Source: Coemansia sp. RSA 922
Taxonomy: Eukaryota; Kickxellomycota; Kickxellomycetes; Kickxellales; Kickxellaceae
Reading direction: 5' to 3'
Length of the DNA stretch: 59,151 nt
NCBI GenBank assembly: GCA_027577415.1
Contig: JANBQS010000023.1
Coordinates: forward strand, 1-59,151
Shown here: piece by piece, positions 19,961 through 30,529 of the stretch
Position numbering within the stretch: position 1 is the first letter of the stretch
Layout of the letters: every line of letters starts with the position of its first letter
Program-made: the position numbers and the translations under genes
The notes under the pieces: generated by a model
The model's input: only the letters and a program-made list of their open reading frames with translations
Databases searched by the model: none
What the model was told of the DNA's origin: nothing

Positions 19961-20958
19961 CAGGGATGCCAAACTATTCACAAGAGCCAAAGGCATTGAA
20001 AAGAATCGAGTAAGTGAAGCTGTGCAAAGTACTCACTGATAACTGGAGTCGCAGTTTGAAGAGCCATGTAGCTGGCAGGGTGCTGTGGTCTGTCAGCATA
20101 AAATACTCCAATGCTTTGGGGCGCAAAAGAACCGCACATGGTAGGTAATATTTTCCTAGACAAGCTAAGAGTTTGAGTTGATCTCAAAGTCAAGGACCAT
20201 TGCCGGGGACATCAACAACGGGAGTGGCGGAGGCCACACAGGGCATGAAAAGCTCCAGAAGAAACATGGAAGTAGATAATCCAGCAGCCGTTGATCAGCT
20301 CACCGCGACCAGAGCAGCAGAGCACATAGTGGACTGAAAATTGCGGTAAGGATTTTGGTTTATATCTGATAGAGCAGACTCAATTATTGAGTCAGTTGGA
20401 CTCAAGTAAACAGCATATGGAAGTTATTTCATATGGCCACGGGCACTAAGTGTTGATGATTCAAGTACAGTAGCTTGAACAAACTTTTAATGTCAAAGTT
20501 GCTCATGTATTTAACTGCCCCACTCACGAGTATATCAGTATTATTATCTCTCACTATTCGCCACTTCTCCGCACTTATTCTCTATCCCATCTCATATATT
20601 CAAGTGCTGTTGGTCTCTACAGGCGTAGAGTATTAAATTACAGGGAAATTACGACAATGCCAAGCCCCGATACATTGATTATACTCGTGTGAATGAGGCT
20701 TACACAATCTTGGCCCTCATTCTTGTCTAATTAAAGCAGCGGATGAACAACGGCATCAATCCTTGAAAGAATAGTGTCTAATTTTCATGGGTTGTCTAGC
20801 TTGGCAGCTTCACTATACTTGGTTAATTACTCAGCAACAAGTCAAAACTCTGCAAATTGCTTTGTCAAGGGTATTAAAGTACTTGTGCACGTACTGCACT
20901 TTTGCTTTACCAGTATCCTCACCTAACTACATTAGATTTCTATACATATTTTAAAACC
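19961..20958. other. Upstream region of the acyltransferase gene, no gene seen
   Basis: About 1 kb of moderately AT-rich sequence. A minus-strand open frame of about 70 codons at 19978-20193 has no recognisable features. It presumably contains the acyltransferase promoter. Confidence 0.35.
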
Positions 20959-22431
20959 ATGGACAAACTATTGCGTGGCATACAGTCACAGACCATCGAC
21001 TTGTGCATCTTTGATTTAGTACCCTCATTTGTGAATATGCCGTTTTACTTCTACTATGGCAACGATACAAACGATTCTGACTTTATGCCCGCCGAGCAGT
21101 TGCGCGAGTCGTTCTATACTGCTCTGCTGGATTTTCCTATTCTTGTCGGCCACCTAGAGACTGATGGCAGTGGGCACGCCAAGGTTGTAGTAGACAAGGA
21201 CAACCTCAACATTCCCGAGTTTCTCGAGTCGCAAAGCAGCGTGCACTTTCGCGACCTCCAAGCAGCCCAGTTTAGTTGGGACGCCCTGCCTAGTGGAGTT
21301 AATACAGTCGGAGCAGTTACCAGCGCTGATTCGAGTGGAGTCATTAAAGCAGCAAACGTACACGTCGTAAGGCTCCAAGACAACAGTGGCATTGTTTTGT
21401 TTATCAGCATGGCGCATTACATAGCCGATGGAGTTGGGTACTGCGCATTTATCAACCGCTGGGCCGAGCTTTGCCGGTGGATACGCAGCGCCAGTGCCAC
21501 TACTGAGAAACCTGCGTGCCATTACAACTTCGAGCGCAGTTCGCTATTTGACAAATTGCCAGAAGGCCGCAAGGCGCTTGATGGCCCAACCTTAGAGCTG
21601 ATAACCTCGACAGGACCATTTGTCAGGTGGCTGGCGTGGATTTCGCCCAAGACCCGCGCCATACTGTTTCGCATGAGTTTTAACCTCATGTCTGTGGTGA
21701 GCCATGTCTTCCATATTCCCGCCAGCAGATTCGCTTCGCTGCGTGCCTCGGTTCAGGGATATCTCTCCAGTGACGTCCGTCTTTCTGACAACGATATTCT
21801 TACAGCGCTTCTCGCCATGGCAATTGCCCAAAGCGAGGCAGAGTGTAAGCAGGATTCTGCCTCCGCCAGCTATATCTCGTCGCTGGCTTCGTATTTGTTT
21901 CCCTCCATGTACACGCCGGCAAGCAACTTTGTCACACAGGTTGTGATAGATACGCGACCACGGCTGAAAGGTCTGAGCGCAGCCAATTACACAGGAAACT
22001 CGGTTCTCACTCGTTGTCTTGTCAATTCGATGGAGAGCCTGACCAGTGGTATCCATGAGCAGTCGCTGGCCCCAATCGCCAAAAGTGTGCGGCAGCTAGT
22101 GAACGGCATCGATCCACAGTATATTGGGCAGTTTGTCGACACACTCCACAAAGACCCACTGTGCTTCATGTGTCCGGCTACATATGCCTTTTCAAAGACA
22201 ACTATGGTGTTGTCTAACCAGTCGCGCTTTCCGTTGTATGAAGCAGACTTTGGTGATGGCATTCCGAGGTGGGTGTCCCCTATTCAGACGTTCTTTCCCA
22301 ACTTTTTATCGATAATGCCTGCTCCGCCTTCGACCGGCGGATACGTCGTGTATATCTCCATGACTGAGCGGGCTATGGCGAAGATTCTGCAGAACAAGTT
22401 CTGGATGAGCACCAGCGACATGGTGTACTAG
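20959..22431 (+). CDS. BAHD-type acyltransferase (transferase family, HxxxD motif)
   Basis: A 490-residue, intronless protein from the ATG at 20959; upstream in-frame codons have no ATG. The HxxxD catalytic motif is seen as HYIADG (about residue 155), in the position typical of BAHD/CAT-fold enzymes that move acyl groups from acyl-CoA to alcohols or amines. A second conserved region near the C terminus (FGDGIPRWV) is equivalent to the structural DFGWG motif of the family. The substrate cannot be told from sequence; in fungi, relatives are often in secondary metabolism or trichothecene-like acetylation. No biosynthetic cluster is visible around it. A decayed paralogue lies in inverted orientation at 15560-16350. 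Confidence 0.85.
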   Translation: MDKLLRGIQSQTIDLCIFDLVPSFVNMPFYFYYGNDTNDSDFMPAEQLRESFYTALLDFPILVGHLETDGSGHAKVVVDKDNLNIPEFLESQSSVHFRDLQAAQFSWDALPSGVNTVGAVTSADSSGVIKAANVHVVRLQDNSGIVLFISMAHYIADGVGYCAFINRWAELCRWIRSASATTEKPACHYNFERSSLFDKLPEGRKALDGPTLELITSTGPFVRWLAWISPKTRAILFRMSFNLMSVVSHVFHIPASRFASLRASVQGYLSSDVRLSDNDILTALLAMAIAQSEAECKQDSASASYISSLASYLFPSMYTPASNFVTQVVIDTRPRLKGLSAANYTGNSVLTRCLVNSMESLTSGIHEQSLAPIAKSVRQLVNGIDPQYIGQFVDTLHKDPLCFMCPATYAFSKTTMVLSNQSRFPLYEADFGDGIPRWVSPIQTFFPNFLSIMPAPPSTGGYVVYISMTERAMAKILQNKFWMSTSDMVY

Positions 22432-22598
22432 CTTTGTTAATGCTATAATTGCTAATGTCCTAGCATTGATACTATAATATTAGACAATATTACAGATAGA
22501 TCTCATCTGGAGCCACTTCAATACAAACTAACACACACAAATATTTAAATGTAACATGTTGAACTTGAGAAAGTAAAATTGCCCTATTGCTCACTAGA

Positions 22599-24109
22599 CT
22601 ATTTCTGGACCCTACTGGCAGCCAGTGCATGCCTTGCCTTTCTTCTCTGCTGTCTGAGAAGACCAAGTGTATAAAGGTTGCGAGCAATGCCTACGCACAA
22701 TTAAGTAAAATTAAAGGACAAATTAGCATACTTGCACACTCACAATTAAACATACACAACTGCACAGCGTATCTAATGAACTTACTGTAGTGAGCCGGAA
22801 TGGCCAAGACTGGGTCCCAAAGGCAGCTAACCACAAAGTTGAGAATGCTGTGCGGGTAGTAGGGAAGGGTGGTGTGTGAGTCAGAAGCACCACACTTCAG
22901 CCCCAAGCGATTGAAAACCCGTTGGACGTACTGTTCTGGCGAGGGGATAGATAGCGTGGGTTCACGGTAGCCAGACATTTTTGATGTCACCCAGAAACTT
23001 AATAAATGTGAGACTGTAATACCATCTGGCTCTAGCTCGTATGCTAAACTTTGCGAGTAGGTTTTGACAAACCCTTTAGTCCCCGCATATACTGATAGGA
23101 ATGGCATAGACCGCATTGCAGCAAATGAACCCAAGTTGATAATCAGGCCATTCTTGCGCTGCTGCATTTGGGGCACGACAATTCGCGTAAGGTCCATCAT
23201 AGTATTGACGTTTACTTCAACCATGTCATTGCACTTATCCTGCTCCTCTTCATCAAAGAATGTAGGATTTTCGTGGCACAGGCCGACGTTATTCACTACA
23301 TAAAAAGCATGCATATAGATAGCAAAGGCATTAATAACAACACATTGCGCGTAACAGACTGCTGAATATGATATAGATGACATACCTAACACAGAGACCT
23401 CCTCTTGTTGCACGAGGCTTTTAATTTCACTCCACTGCATTTCAGTGCATTTCGTGAAATCGACTGCGTACGACCGAGCTTCCACGCCCTTCATAACTAA
23501 AAGGAATATAAAATTAGCGTTTGAATATTATAAATCGTTTGCTGTTGTATATGGTTCACACTAGAGTGATACTTACTAATTTCTTCTTTCATCTTTTCTA
23601 GCTTTGTAGGAGTGCGAGAGAGAAGGATGATGTTAAATCCCTTATCAGCCAGCTGTAGTGCCATCTCTTTTCCAATTCCGTCGGTGCAGCCTGTGACGAC
23701 TACAATTTTGCTCAGTATGAAATAGAAACACAATTATCAGTATATGTTGCCTTTTGTGTACAGATGCATCTGCGCGCTCCATTTCGTCCGTTCCAATTGA
23801 AAGGGAAATGGAAAATGAATGCAATAGTTGTCTACTTGGTCTCAATAATGTACGTACCAGCCCAATAGCCCTTGCCAGCACCGTAGTGCTCAAACTATAC
23901 AAACGATAAAACAGTCAATACTTGGCATATCGTCATTAGTTTGGTCATGTCATGGCAGATGTAAACAACAAAACTTGCAAACAGTGTACAAGTGGGTTTC
24001 TTACCGAAAGAGCTTCGCGAACAAATAGGTCCATCAAGATGTCTATGGCGTTGATAACGTAGTAGAATGAGGCAACGGAGCCATACAACATCATGATTAC
24101 CCACATCAT
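22599..24109 (-). CDS. Very-long-chain 3-ketoacyl-CoA reductase (Ifa38/HSD17B12 family), six exons
   Basis: I build six exons: 24109-24005, 23894-23858, 23699-23577, 23496-23386, 23295-22786 and 22690-22599. Phases match and all introns (80-158 bp) begin GT and end TAG. The spliced 325-residue SDR protein has an N-terminal membrane segment, then [16 protein letters not shown] with the cofactor motif TGCTDGIGK. It also has VNNVG, the catalytic Ser in NLGSF and Tyr/Lys in YAGTK, and a basic C-terminal tail. Family members reduce 3-ketoacyl-CoA in ER fatty-acid elongation. The N terminus is uncertain. A splice acceptor sits just before the first ATG, and an upstream exon at 24411-24356 (donor GTAAGC) would join in phase, adding about 19 residues. 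Confidence 0.85.
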
Positions 24110-24729
24110 GCTACAGTACAACACGTAATTTTGTCGTTTTTAATTAGTGCCTGTGTCCTTACAACTATAGGTTGACGGCATTGATTAAACTTACTTAAAC
24201 GATTGGTACTTGTAGTACTCATTGTCAAAAAAGTCAAATAAATCAAAGAACATTATACAATAAGCGGTTGAGTATGCAAAACGAGTCGAATAAGAGATGT
24301 AATATGTCTTGTGAATATATCGACAGAATAGAAAAGCTGTCCAGGTGTAGCTTACAATGTACCCCATTTGCCCTGGCTGTATCCAAGTGCGCAGCGGGAT
24401 GCTAGTATCATGATATTTGGTATCTGCGTCATGGGCGTAGCATAACTGCCAATTAGTATTGCTAGTGGCATGGAGCGCAACGCCTCGAAAATTACAGTAG
24501 AGCAGCAGGGCGTCTAGCAACAATCTCAATCGCAATCTCAATCACCATCAACCCTAATCAAGGCGAGCCGAATCGAATCGAGCCGAATTTCTCCTTGTCT
24601 AAACGCGACAGACGCGTATCGATCGCGTTAAAGTGCACGATGCTCATCACTTACTTTGGCTTTGCGCCAAGTGCTATTTCTAATTTGGGGAATTTATTAT
24701 TTTAAAAGGCGACACTAACTCTCGAGAGT
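24110..24729. other. Divergent region between the ketoacyl reductase gene and REV3
   Basis: It holds possible 5' exon(s) of the reductase gene (donors at about 24355 and 24204, acceptor at 24111) and a cluster of MluI cell-cycle-box-like sites near REV3. A minus-strand frame at 24191-24541 is open but rich in aromatic residues and not recognisable. Confidence 0.4.
24603..24628 (+). promoter_or_regulatory. Cluster of MCB-like (ACGCGT) elements
   Basis: ACGCGA at 24603, ACGCGT at 24612 and TCGCGT at 24623 lie within 26 bp, about 105 bp upstream of the REV3 ATG. ACGCGT is the core of the MluI cell-cycle box, bound by the MBF (Mbp1-Swi6-type) factor that drives replication and repair genes at G1/S in fungi. 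Clustering near a DNA polymerase gene fits that use. Confidence 0.5.
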
Positions 24730-27700
24730 ATGACCGAATTAGGCGAAAGCGAGGAGGATGCTGCTCTTGAGGTGCAGATAGGAAACATTGACTATTACAT
24801 GGCCCCGCCGACGCCTGCCGACTGTGCACTACGGGCGCCCTACAACATCTTTGAAGAGCCGCTCAAGCAAGTGCCTGTCCTACGCATATTCGGGATCACG
24901 AGAAGCGAACAGCGGATATGCTTGCACGTTCACCAAGTGTGGCCTTACTTGTACGTAGCATATGACGGCCCGCAAGGCATCGAGGCGGTCCGCATGTTCG
25001 GGTACCAGCTGGGTCTTAGCTTGAACCACGCGCTTAATGTCTCGCTGAAAAACAGCAGCGGATCCCTTTTTGTAGCGGCGGTGGTCCCAGTTAAGGGTGT
25101 GCCGTTCTATGGCTTTTGTGCGGGTTACCGGCCATTATTGAAGGTATTTCTTGCCAATCCCGATATACTGGGGCGTGCTAGCAATCTGCTGACATCGGGC
25201 GCGGTGATGGGCCACCGACATGAGGTGTTCGAGTCGCATCTAGCGTATATCATGCAGTTCCTTGTCGACTACAACTTGTATGGCGTGGATTGGGCCCGCC
25301 TGGACAAGGTTCTCTATCGCTCGCCGCTTCCCGAGGATGCAGTCAACACGGGGCATCCACAGTTCATATCCGACAGCACTGTTTCTGCAATGCACCGGTG
25401 GGTTCCTCAGGGAGTACCCAGCTACCTTGTCAATCCCACTCCCCCAGATAGGGGTTGCCGTTGCGAGCTCGAGGCAGACGCAGTGGCAGCGGATGTCGCA
25501 AATCGGCGACAGGTACATGAGCGGCATATTCACCATGTTTTCCAAGAGGGCAAGCTGGATGCTCACTTTGGAAGGCTTATCCACTCTCTTGACAGCATAT
25601 GGATCGACGAGAACCGACGTCGAGCGCAGCTTGGCCTAGACCCGCTGCAGCCTAGAAACAACCAGGCGCTACCGGGTACATCCCAGTTACCTAGTTGCGA
25701 GCCAGCTACTCAGGCTAGAGCCAGAGGTCTTCAGTGGTCAAACCACTGGAGGCTTCATAGCCTACTCCAAAGCGCCCTTGCCGACGACAGACGCAAGCAC
25801 CGGCAGCAACTTGGCAACAACCAAAACGACACAATGGCTGATATGCTCGACCAGTATAGTAGCCTAGCTAGTAATGGCGATACGACGGAGGAGTTTGACA
25901 CAGATGCCTTTGGCGTTGGCGCTGCGTGGCTCAGTGCTTGGCCAACTTGTCGCGAGGTGGATGTTGGCGAGATTCCTCTAATTCCTGGCGATGACATTGG
26001 TAATAGATGGTTTTACACTCAACTTGCCAGCAGTCCATTGCCCGCGCAGCACGTCGACACGGCTGCTGATCCCGGTAAGCTCTTTGAGGTTACTCCGCCC
26101 AAGAGCATCCTCGAAATACACCAAGGGACGCCTCTTGCACCAGCGATTTGGCCTGTCATTGTTGATGTCGAGCTAATTAACTGCATTGAAGCTGACACAC
26201 GTCTCGTTGGCGCACACACTGGCGACTCTGGAAATGAATCTACAGACAGCTCAGAGCCTCCTCGCGTTTGCTGCAGCCCGCCTGTTGCCAGTGCCAGTGA
26301 GACTGACGATCTTGAAGATTTTGACGACTCTTGGTTGGAGGGCGAGTTACCAAGCGCTGAAGAGGAGTATGGAGTAAATTATCACCCGCCAGTGTGCAAG
26401 ATCTTGCTCAGCAGCAGACCGCCACGCAAGGCGGTTTCTATCCCGCAGCTAGACGGTGCCGCCGACAACGACGAGGGAGATATTACAACTTCAAATCGAC
26501 GCAGTAAGCGGAGCGCCAGCAATCGATGCGAATCATCTAAACACAGCGAGCCTTATAGAAAGGGGAGACAAGTGGTGGCACCGCTTCGCCTCGCATACTC
26601 GGCATCCTCGATAGTAGATCTGCCAAAAGTCGATAAAAGGCACCGACGACATAGAGTAGATCCCGCTCTTGTGTTGCGACGCACAGCTGATTGTCCTGCC
26701 AAGGGAGCTAGCCGTCATGACACCGAGTCTGCCACAAGGATTCCAGAGCGTAGAGTCGCTGCATCTTGTCATTCGACGACCCGAATAAAGCATGTCCAGC
26801 CAGGGTCCCGTTTTAAGCGCAGACAGAGCGATGTATATGTCGATATTCCGCACATGGAGGGTCAGTTTTTGGCCAGTTTTATCAAGGGCGGGCGCAATAG
26901 CCAACTAACTATAGCCTCCAACTCCACCGACTGGGATTGCAAGGGCGATGTGCTCGATGTTGGCTGGTCGAGTCTGGGCCCCGATTTAAACTGCTCTATC
27001 CTACAGCAAGATGACCACAGCATAGCTTACGCGTTTAAGCCCGTGCCGCCCAGCATCGACAGGTTGGTCAGTACACTCTCCGCATACAATTTAACTGAGG
27101 CTGTAACGCCCGTGGCAGCGTTTTCTGACGACCAGGATATACCTACGCGAGTCAAGGTGTACTCGGGACATCGGATCTGGCTCTCATCGCGTAGCGCTCA
27201 CAGCCTCCCTATATTCGATCCGGCATATGAATACAGCAGAAGCTGCGGCAGCCTTGGTGACGAATATTCACGCAGTGTACATAACGACAGGCGGCAGGAT
27301 ATGTGGGGAAAGGGGGCGATAGCTCGTCTCAACAGCTCAGTAGCCATGGCCATGGATTTATGTCAGCAGTGGCACGAGGGCTGGTGGCGATATTCTCAGC
27401 CGCCGCCCAAGGTGGGCGTTCTTCAGATTTGCGCTGAGGCGATTACTGCTATGCCTATGCAGCGCCGACAGCGCGATCAGTCAGATTTAAAATGGAGTTC
27501 AGTTCTTGGAACATTGTCTACGTACCCTGGAGCCACCAGTCAAAGTGCTGCTGCTGTTGCTGTAGTTGGCGCTGCAGTGTCCAACTTTTCCATGCCGCCC
27601 AAAGCCTCAATTCCCACATCCAAGCGACTGCAGATCTACCGAAGCGCCAAAGTGCCGATGTCACTAATGTCGTTGGAAATCCTGACATGTTGTCGCGAAG

Positions 27701-30327
27701 CTGCACACGCGGATCCGAATTTAGACGAGATATTGTGCATGTCAGCGAGTTTTGTAAGGCACACCTCGCAGGGCGGCAAGCGGCATGTCAAGCACAGGGA
27801 TATTGTGTGGACATGCGGGATCTCGGCAGAATCTACGGCACGGATGGGGCTTCCCTCGCAGGTTGGGCGGCATCATTTCGTAGATGAGCTCAGCATGATA
27901 TTGGCCTTGGTTGAGTGGACCCATGAGAATGACCCCGATATTCTTTGCGGATACGAAGTGCAGCAAGGCTCTTGGGGGTATGTCATCGAGAGAGCCGAGG
28001 TCGCATACGACACCCATCTTTGCAGCAAGCTCTCGCGCATAATCCAGGGGCCACCTCGAAAGCACCAGTCGCAGCGGTTTGGCCGCGAAAAGGATAGCTG
28101 GGGACATCGCAAGGGCGCCGCGATCACAATCGTTGGTAGGCATGTACTGAATGTCTGGAGATTGATGCGTGGCGAGCTGAGCCTGACATCTTACACATTT
28201 GAAAAGATCGTCAAGGAGGTGCTGGGCGAGCAGCAGCCTCACTACCCGCCTCATCAGCTGGCCACCTGGTACTCTAGCGGACCAGCAATTGCGCGGATCC
28301 GGACGCTACAACATGTGCTTTATCGCGCCAGGACGGCATTGCGCATACTCGACAGAGCTGGAATAGTTGCGCGGGCTGCAGAGTTTGCCAGCGTTATTGG
28401 AATTGATTTCAGCTCGGTGCTCACTCGAGGGTCGCAGCTTCGAGTAGAGTCGCTGATGGCGCGGATTGCACATCCGGAGCTGTACGTACTTGCGTCGCCC
28501 ACACGAGCACAGGTGGCACAGCAGCGTGCTGCCGAGTGTCTGCCGCTGGTCCTAGAGCCGCAGAGCCGCTACTATACCGATCCTGTGCTGGTGCTAGACT
28601 TTCAAAGCCTCTATCCCAGCATAATGATTGCATACAACTATTGCTTCTCGACATGCTTGGGTAGTCTCGAACAGACTGACGACGATGCCACCAGCAGCGA
28701 CACGGGTACCAGCCGCCGCCTGGGGTTCACCAGCGTACATGTGCCAGCTGGCATGCTCAATGCGCTGAAGGATAATTTAACCGTATCACCTAATGGCGTG
28801 CTGTTTGTCAAGCCAGCCGTGCGCAGGGGCTTGCTTGGGTGAATGTTAAACGAGCTTTTAGAAAGCCGAGTGATGCTAAAGGACGCAATGAAGCAGTGGG
28901 GCAGCAGCGACGAAGCACTCTTCAAGAAGCTGGACGCCTGGCAACTGGGACTAAAGCTTATCGCCAACGTCACCTACGGGTATGCAGGGGCTTCGTTTTC
29001 CGGTCGGATGCCATGCGTGGAGCTTGCTGATGCTATAGTCCAGTCCGGACGAGAGACACTGGAGAGCGCCATTCGGCTCATTCACTCCAGGCACGCTACG
29101 TGGGGCGCGCGCGTAGTCTACGGCGACACCGATTCAGTGTTTGTTCATCTGCCAGGCAAGAGTCGGCAGTCGGCATTCCGCATTGGCCAAGAGATCGCCG
29201 ACGCCGTCACTAAAATGAACCCAGCGCCCGTAAAGCTAAAGTTCGAAAAGGTGTACCAGCCATGTATATTGCTGACAAAGAAGCGGTACACAGGCTGGAT
29301 GTATACAACTGCCGAGCAGCGTGAGCCATTGCTAGATGTCAAGGGCATGGAGCTTGTGCGTCGCGATGGCTGCGTGGCCACGCAGAGGATTTTAGAGGGG
29401 ACGCTAGACAATCTGTTTAGGACGAACGACTTGTCGCTCGTAAAGTCGTATGTTACAACCGAGATCACAAGGCTGCTGCGTAGCGAGCTGCCCTTGCAAG
29501 AGTACATTATCGCTAAAGAGGTCCGAATGGGGTCTTACTCTGGACGTACGTTGCCAGCACACGCCAAAGTCGCCGCAGACGACATGCGGAACGACCCTCG
29601 TGCCGAGCCACAGCATGGCGAGTGAGTACCATACGTTGTTATCAGCAGCGGGCGGAATGCCCGACTTGTCGACCAGGTTATACGGCCGCACCAGCTACTC
29701 AAGCGACCCGAGCTCCGGATCAACAGTCAGTACTACGTCGACAAGCAAGTGGTGCCAGCCCTAGATCGAGTGCTCAGCCTTGTGGGCGTCGATGTTCGCG
29801 CGTGGGTTAACGATATGCCTCGCCGGCTACGTGGCAGCATTTACGATGCAGCCATCGATGCGCACAGCGACAGCGAAGGCGAGGCCAGCCACGACACAGC
29901 AGCTGGGAGCTGCCAGGCTGCTCTTCCCCAGGCGAGCAAGAGAGCAGCGCTCCGTACGCTTGACCACTTTTACAACAAAAGGGATTGCTTCTTGTGCGGT
30001 CAGGCAATTTCCCATGTGCCTCCATCCCCTGGATCGTCCAGGCCCATTGATCTGAACACAGCAAGGGCATGCGATGACTGCAGAGCGCACAAGTCGGACA
30101 TGCTGGCAAATGTTGGGGCAATTCAGAGAGAGGCCGGCCAGGCGCTGAAGGTCGTATTTGACCAGTGTGCAGCCTGTGTGGGCGGGCCGCGGGCAGATGC
30201 ACTGCTGGCGGCGCAGGCTTGCGACTGCTTGGACTGTCCTACCATGTTTCAGAGATCCGTTCTGAGCCGTCGCTACGCTGCCTGGCATCGGGCATCACAG
30301 GCGCTTGAGGAGGACGGCAGGTCTTAG
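24730..30327 (+). CDS. REV3: DNA polymerase zeta catalytic subunit REV3, interrupted by two in-frame TGA codons
   Basis: One reading frame of 1,865 codons plus the final TAG encodes a B-family polymerase of REV3 type. It has an N-terminal domain (1-230), a long disordered insert, a degenerate exonuclease region, and the polymerase domain. Motif A is DFQSLYPS (codon 1290), motif B contains NVTYGYAGASFSGRMPC and motif C is YGDTDS (codon 1464); KKRYTG is also present. Two C-terminal Cys clusters are present, CxxC near codon 1753 and a CAAC...CDCLDC [4Fe-4S]-type cluster. Pol zeta extends mismatched primers in translesion synthesis. TGA codons interrupt it at 28840-28842 (codon 1371, within GLLG-x-ML) and 29623-29625 (codon 1632, before VPYVV). 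REV3 proteins carry Arg at both places, so CGA to TGA is likely. Sequence on either side stays in frame and conserved, so the damage is recent or an assembly error. Confidence 0.88.
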
Positions 30328-30529
30328 GTGAAACGCTGTTGATCACAATCTGGGCACTGGCCTATGTCACGCGATTTCCCTCCAAACATTGCGGTGCTTT
30401 TTGCCTTTCTTCTATATTTGAATTGCCTTGTGTCTTTTCTGTTTTCCTATTACTATTGACTCTATGAACTCTTTCTTTACTAATTACAACAGCCGCAACA
30501 CAAATACTACGACTACTCTCGCCGCCACT

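Noticed and set aside
29622..29627. GTGAGT at the second REV3 stop as a real splice donor
   Set aside because: The sequence right after it (VPYVV...) is conserved REV3 in the same frame. The nearest AG would leave a 20-30 base intron, so splicing is unlikely to explain the TGA.
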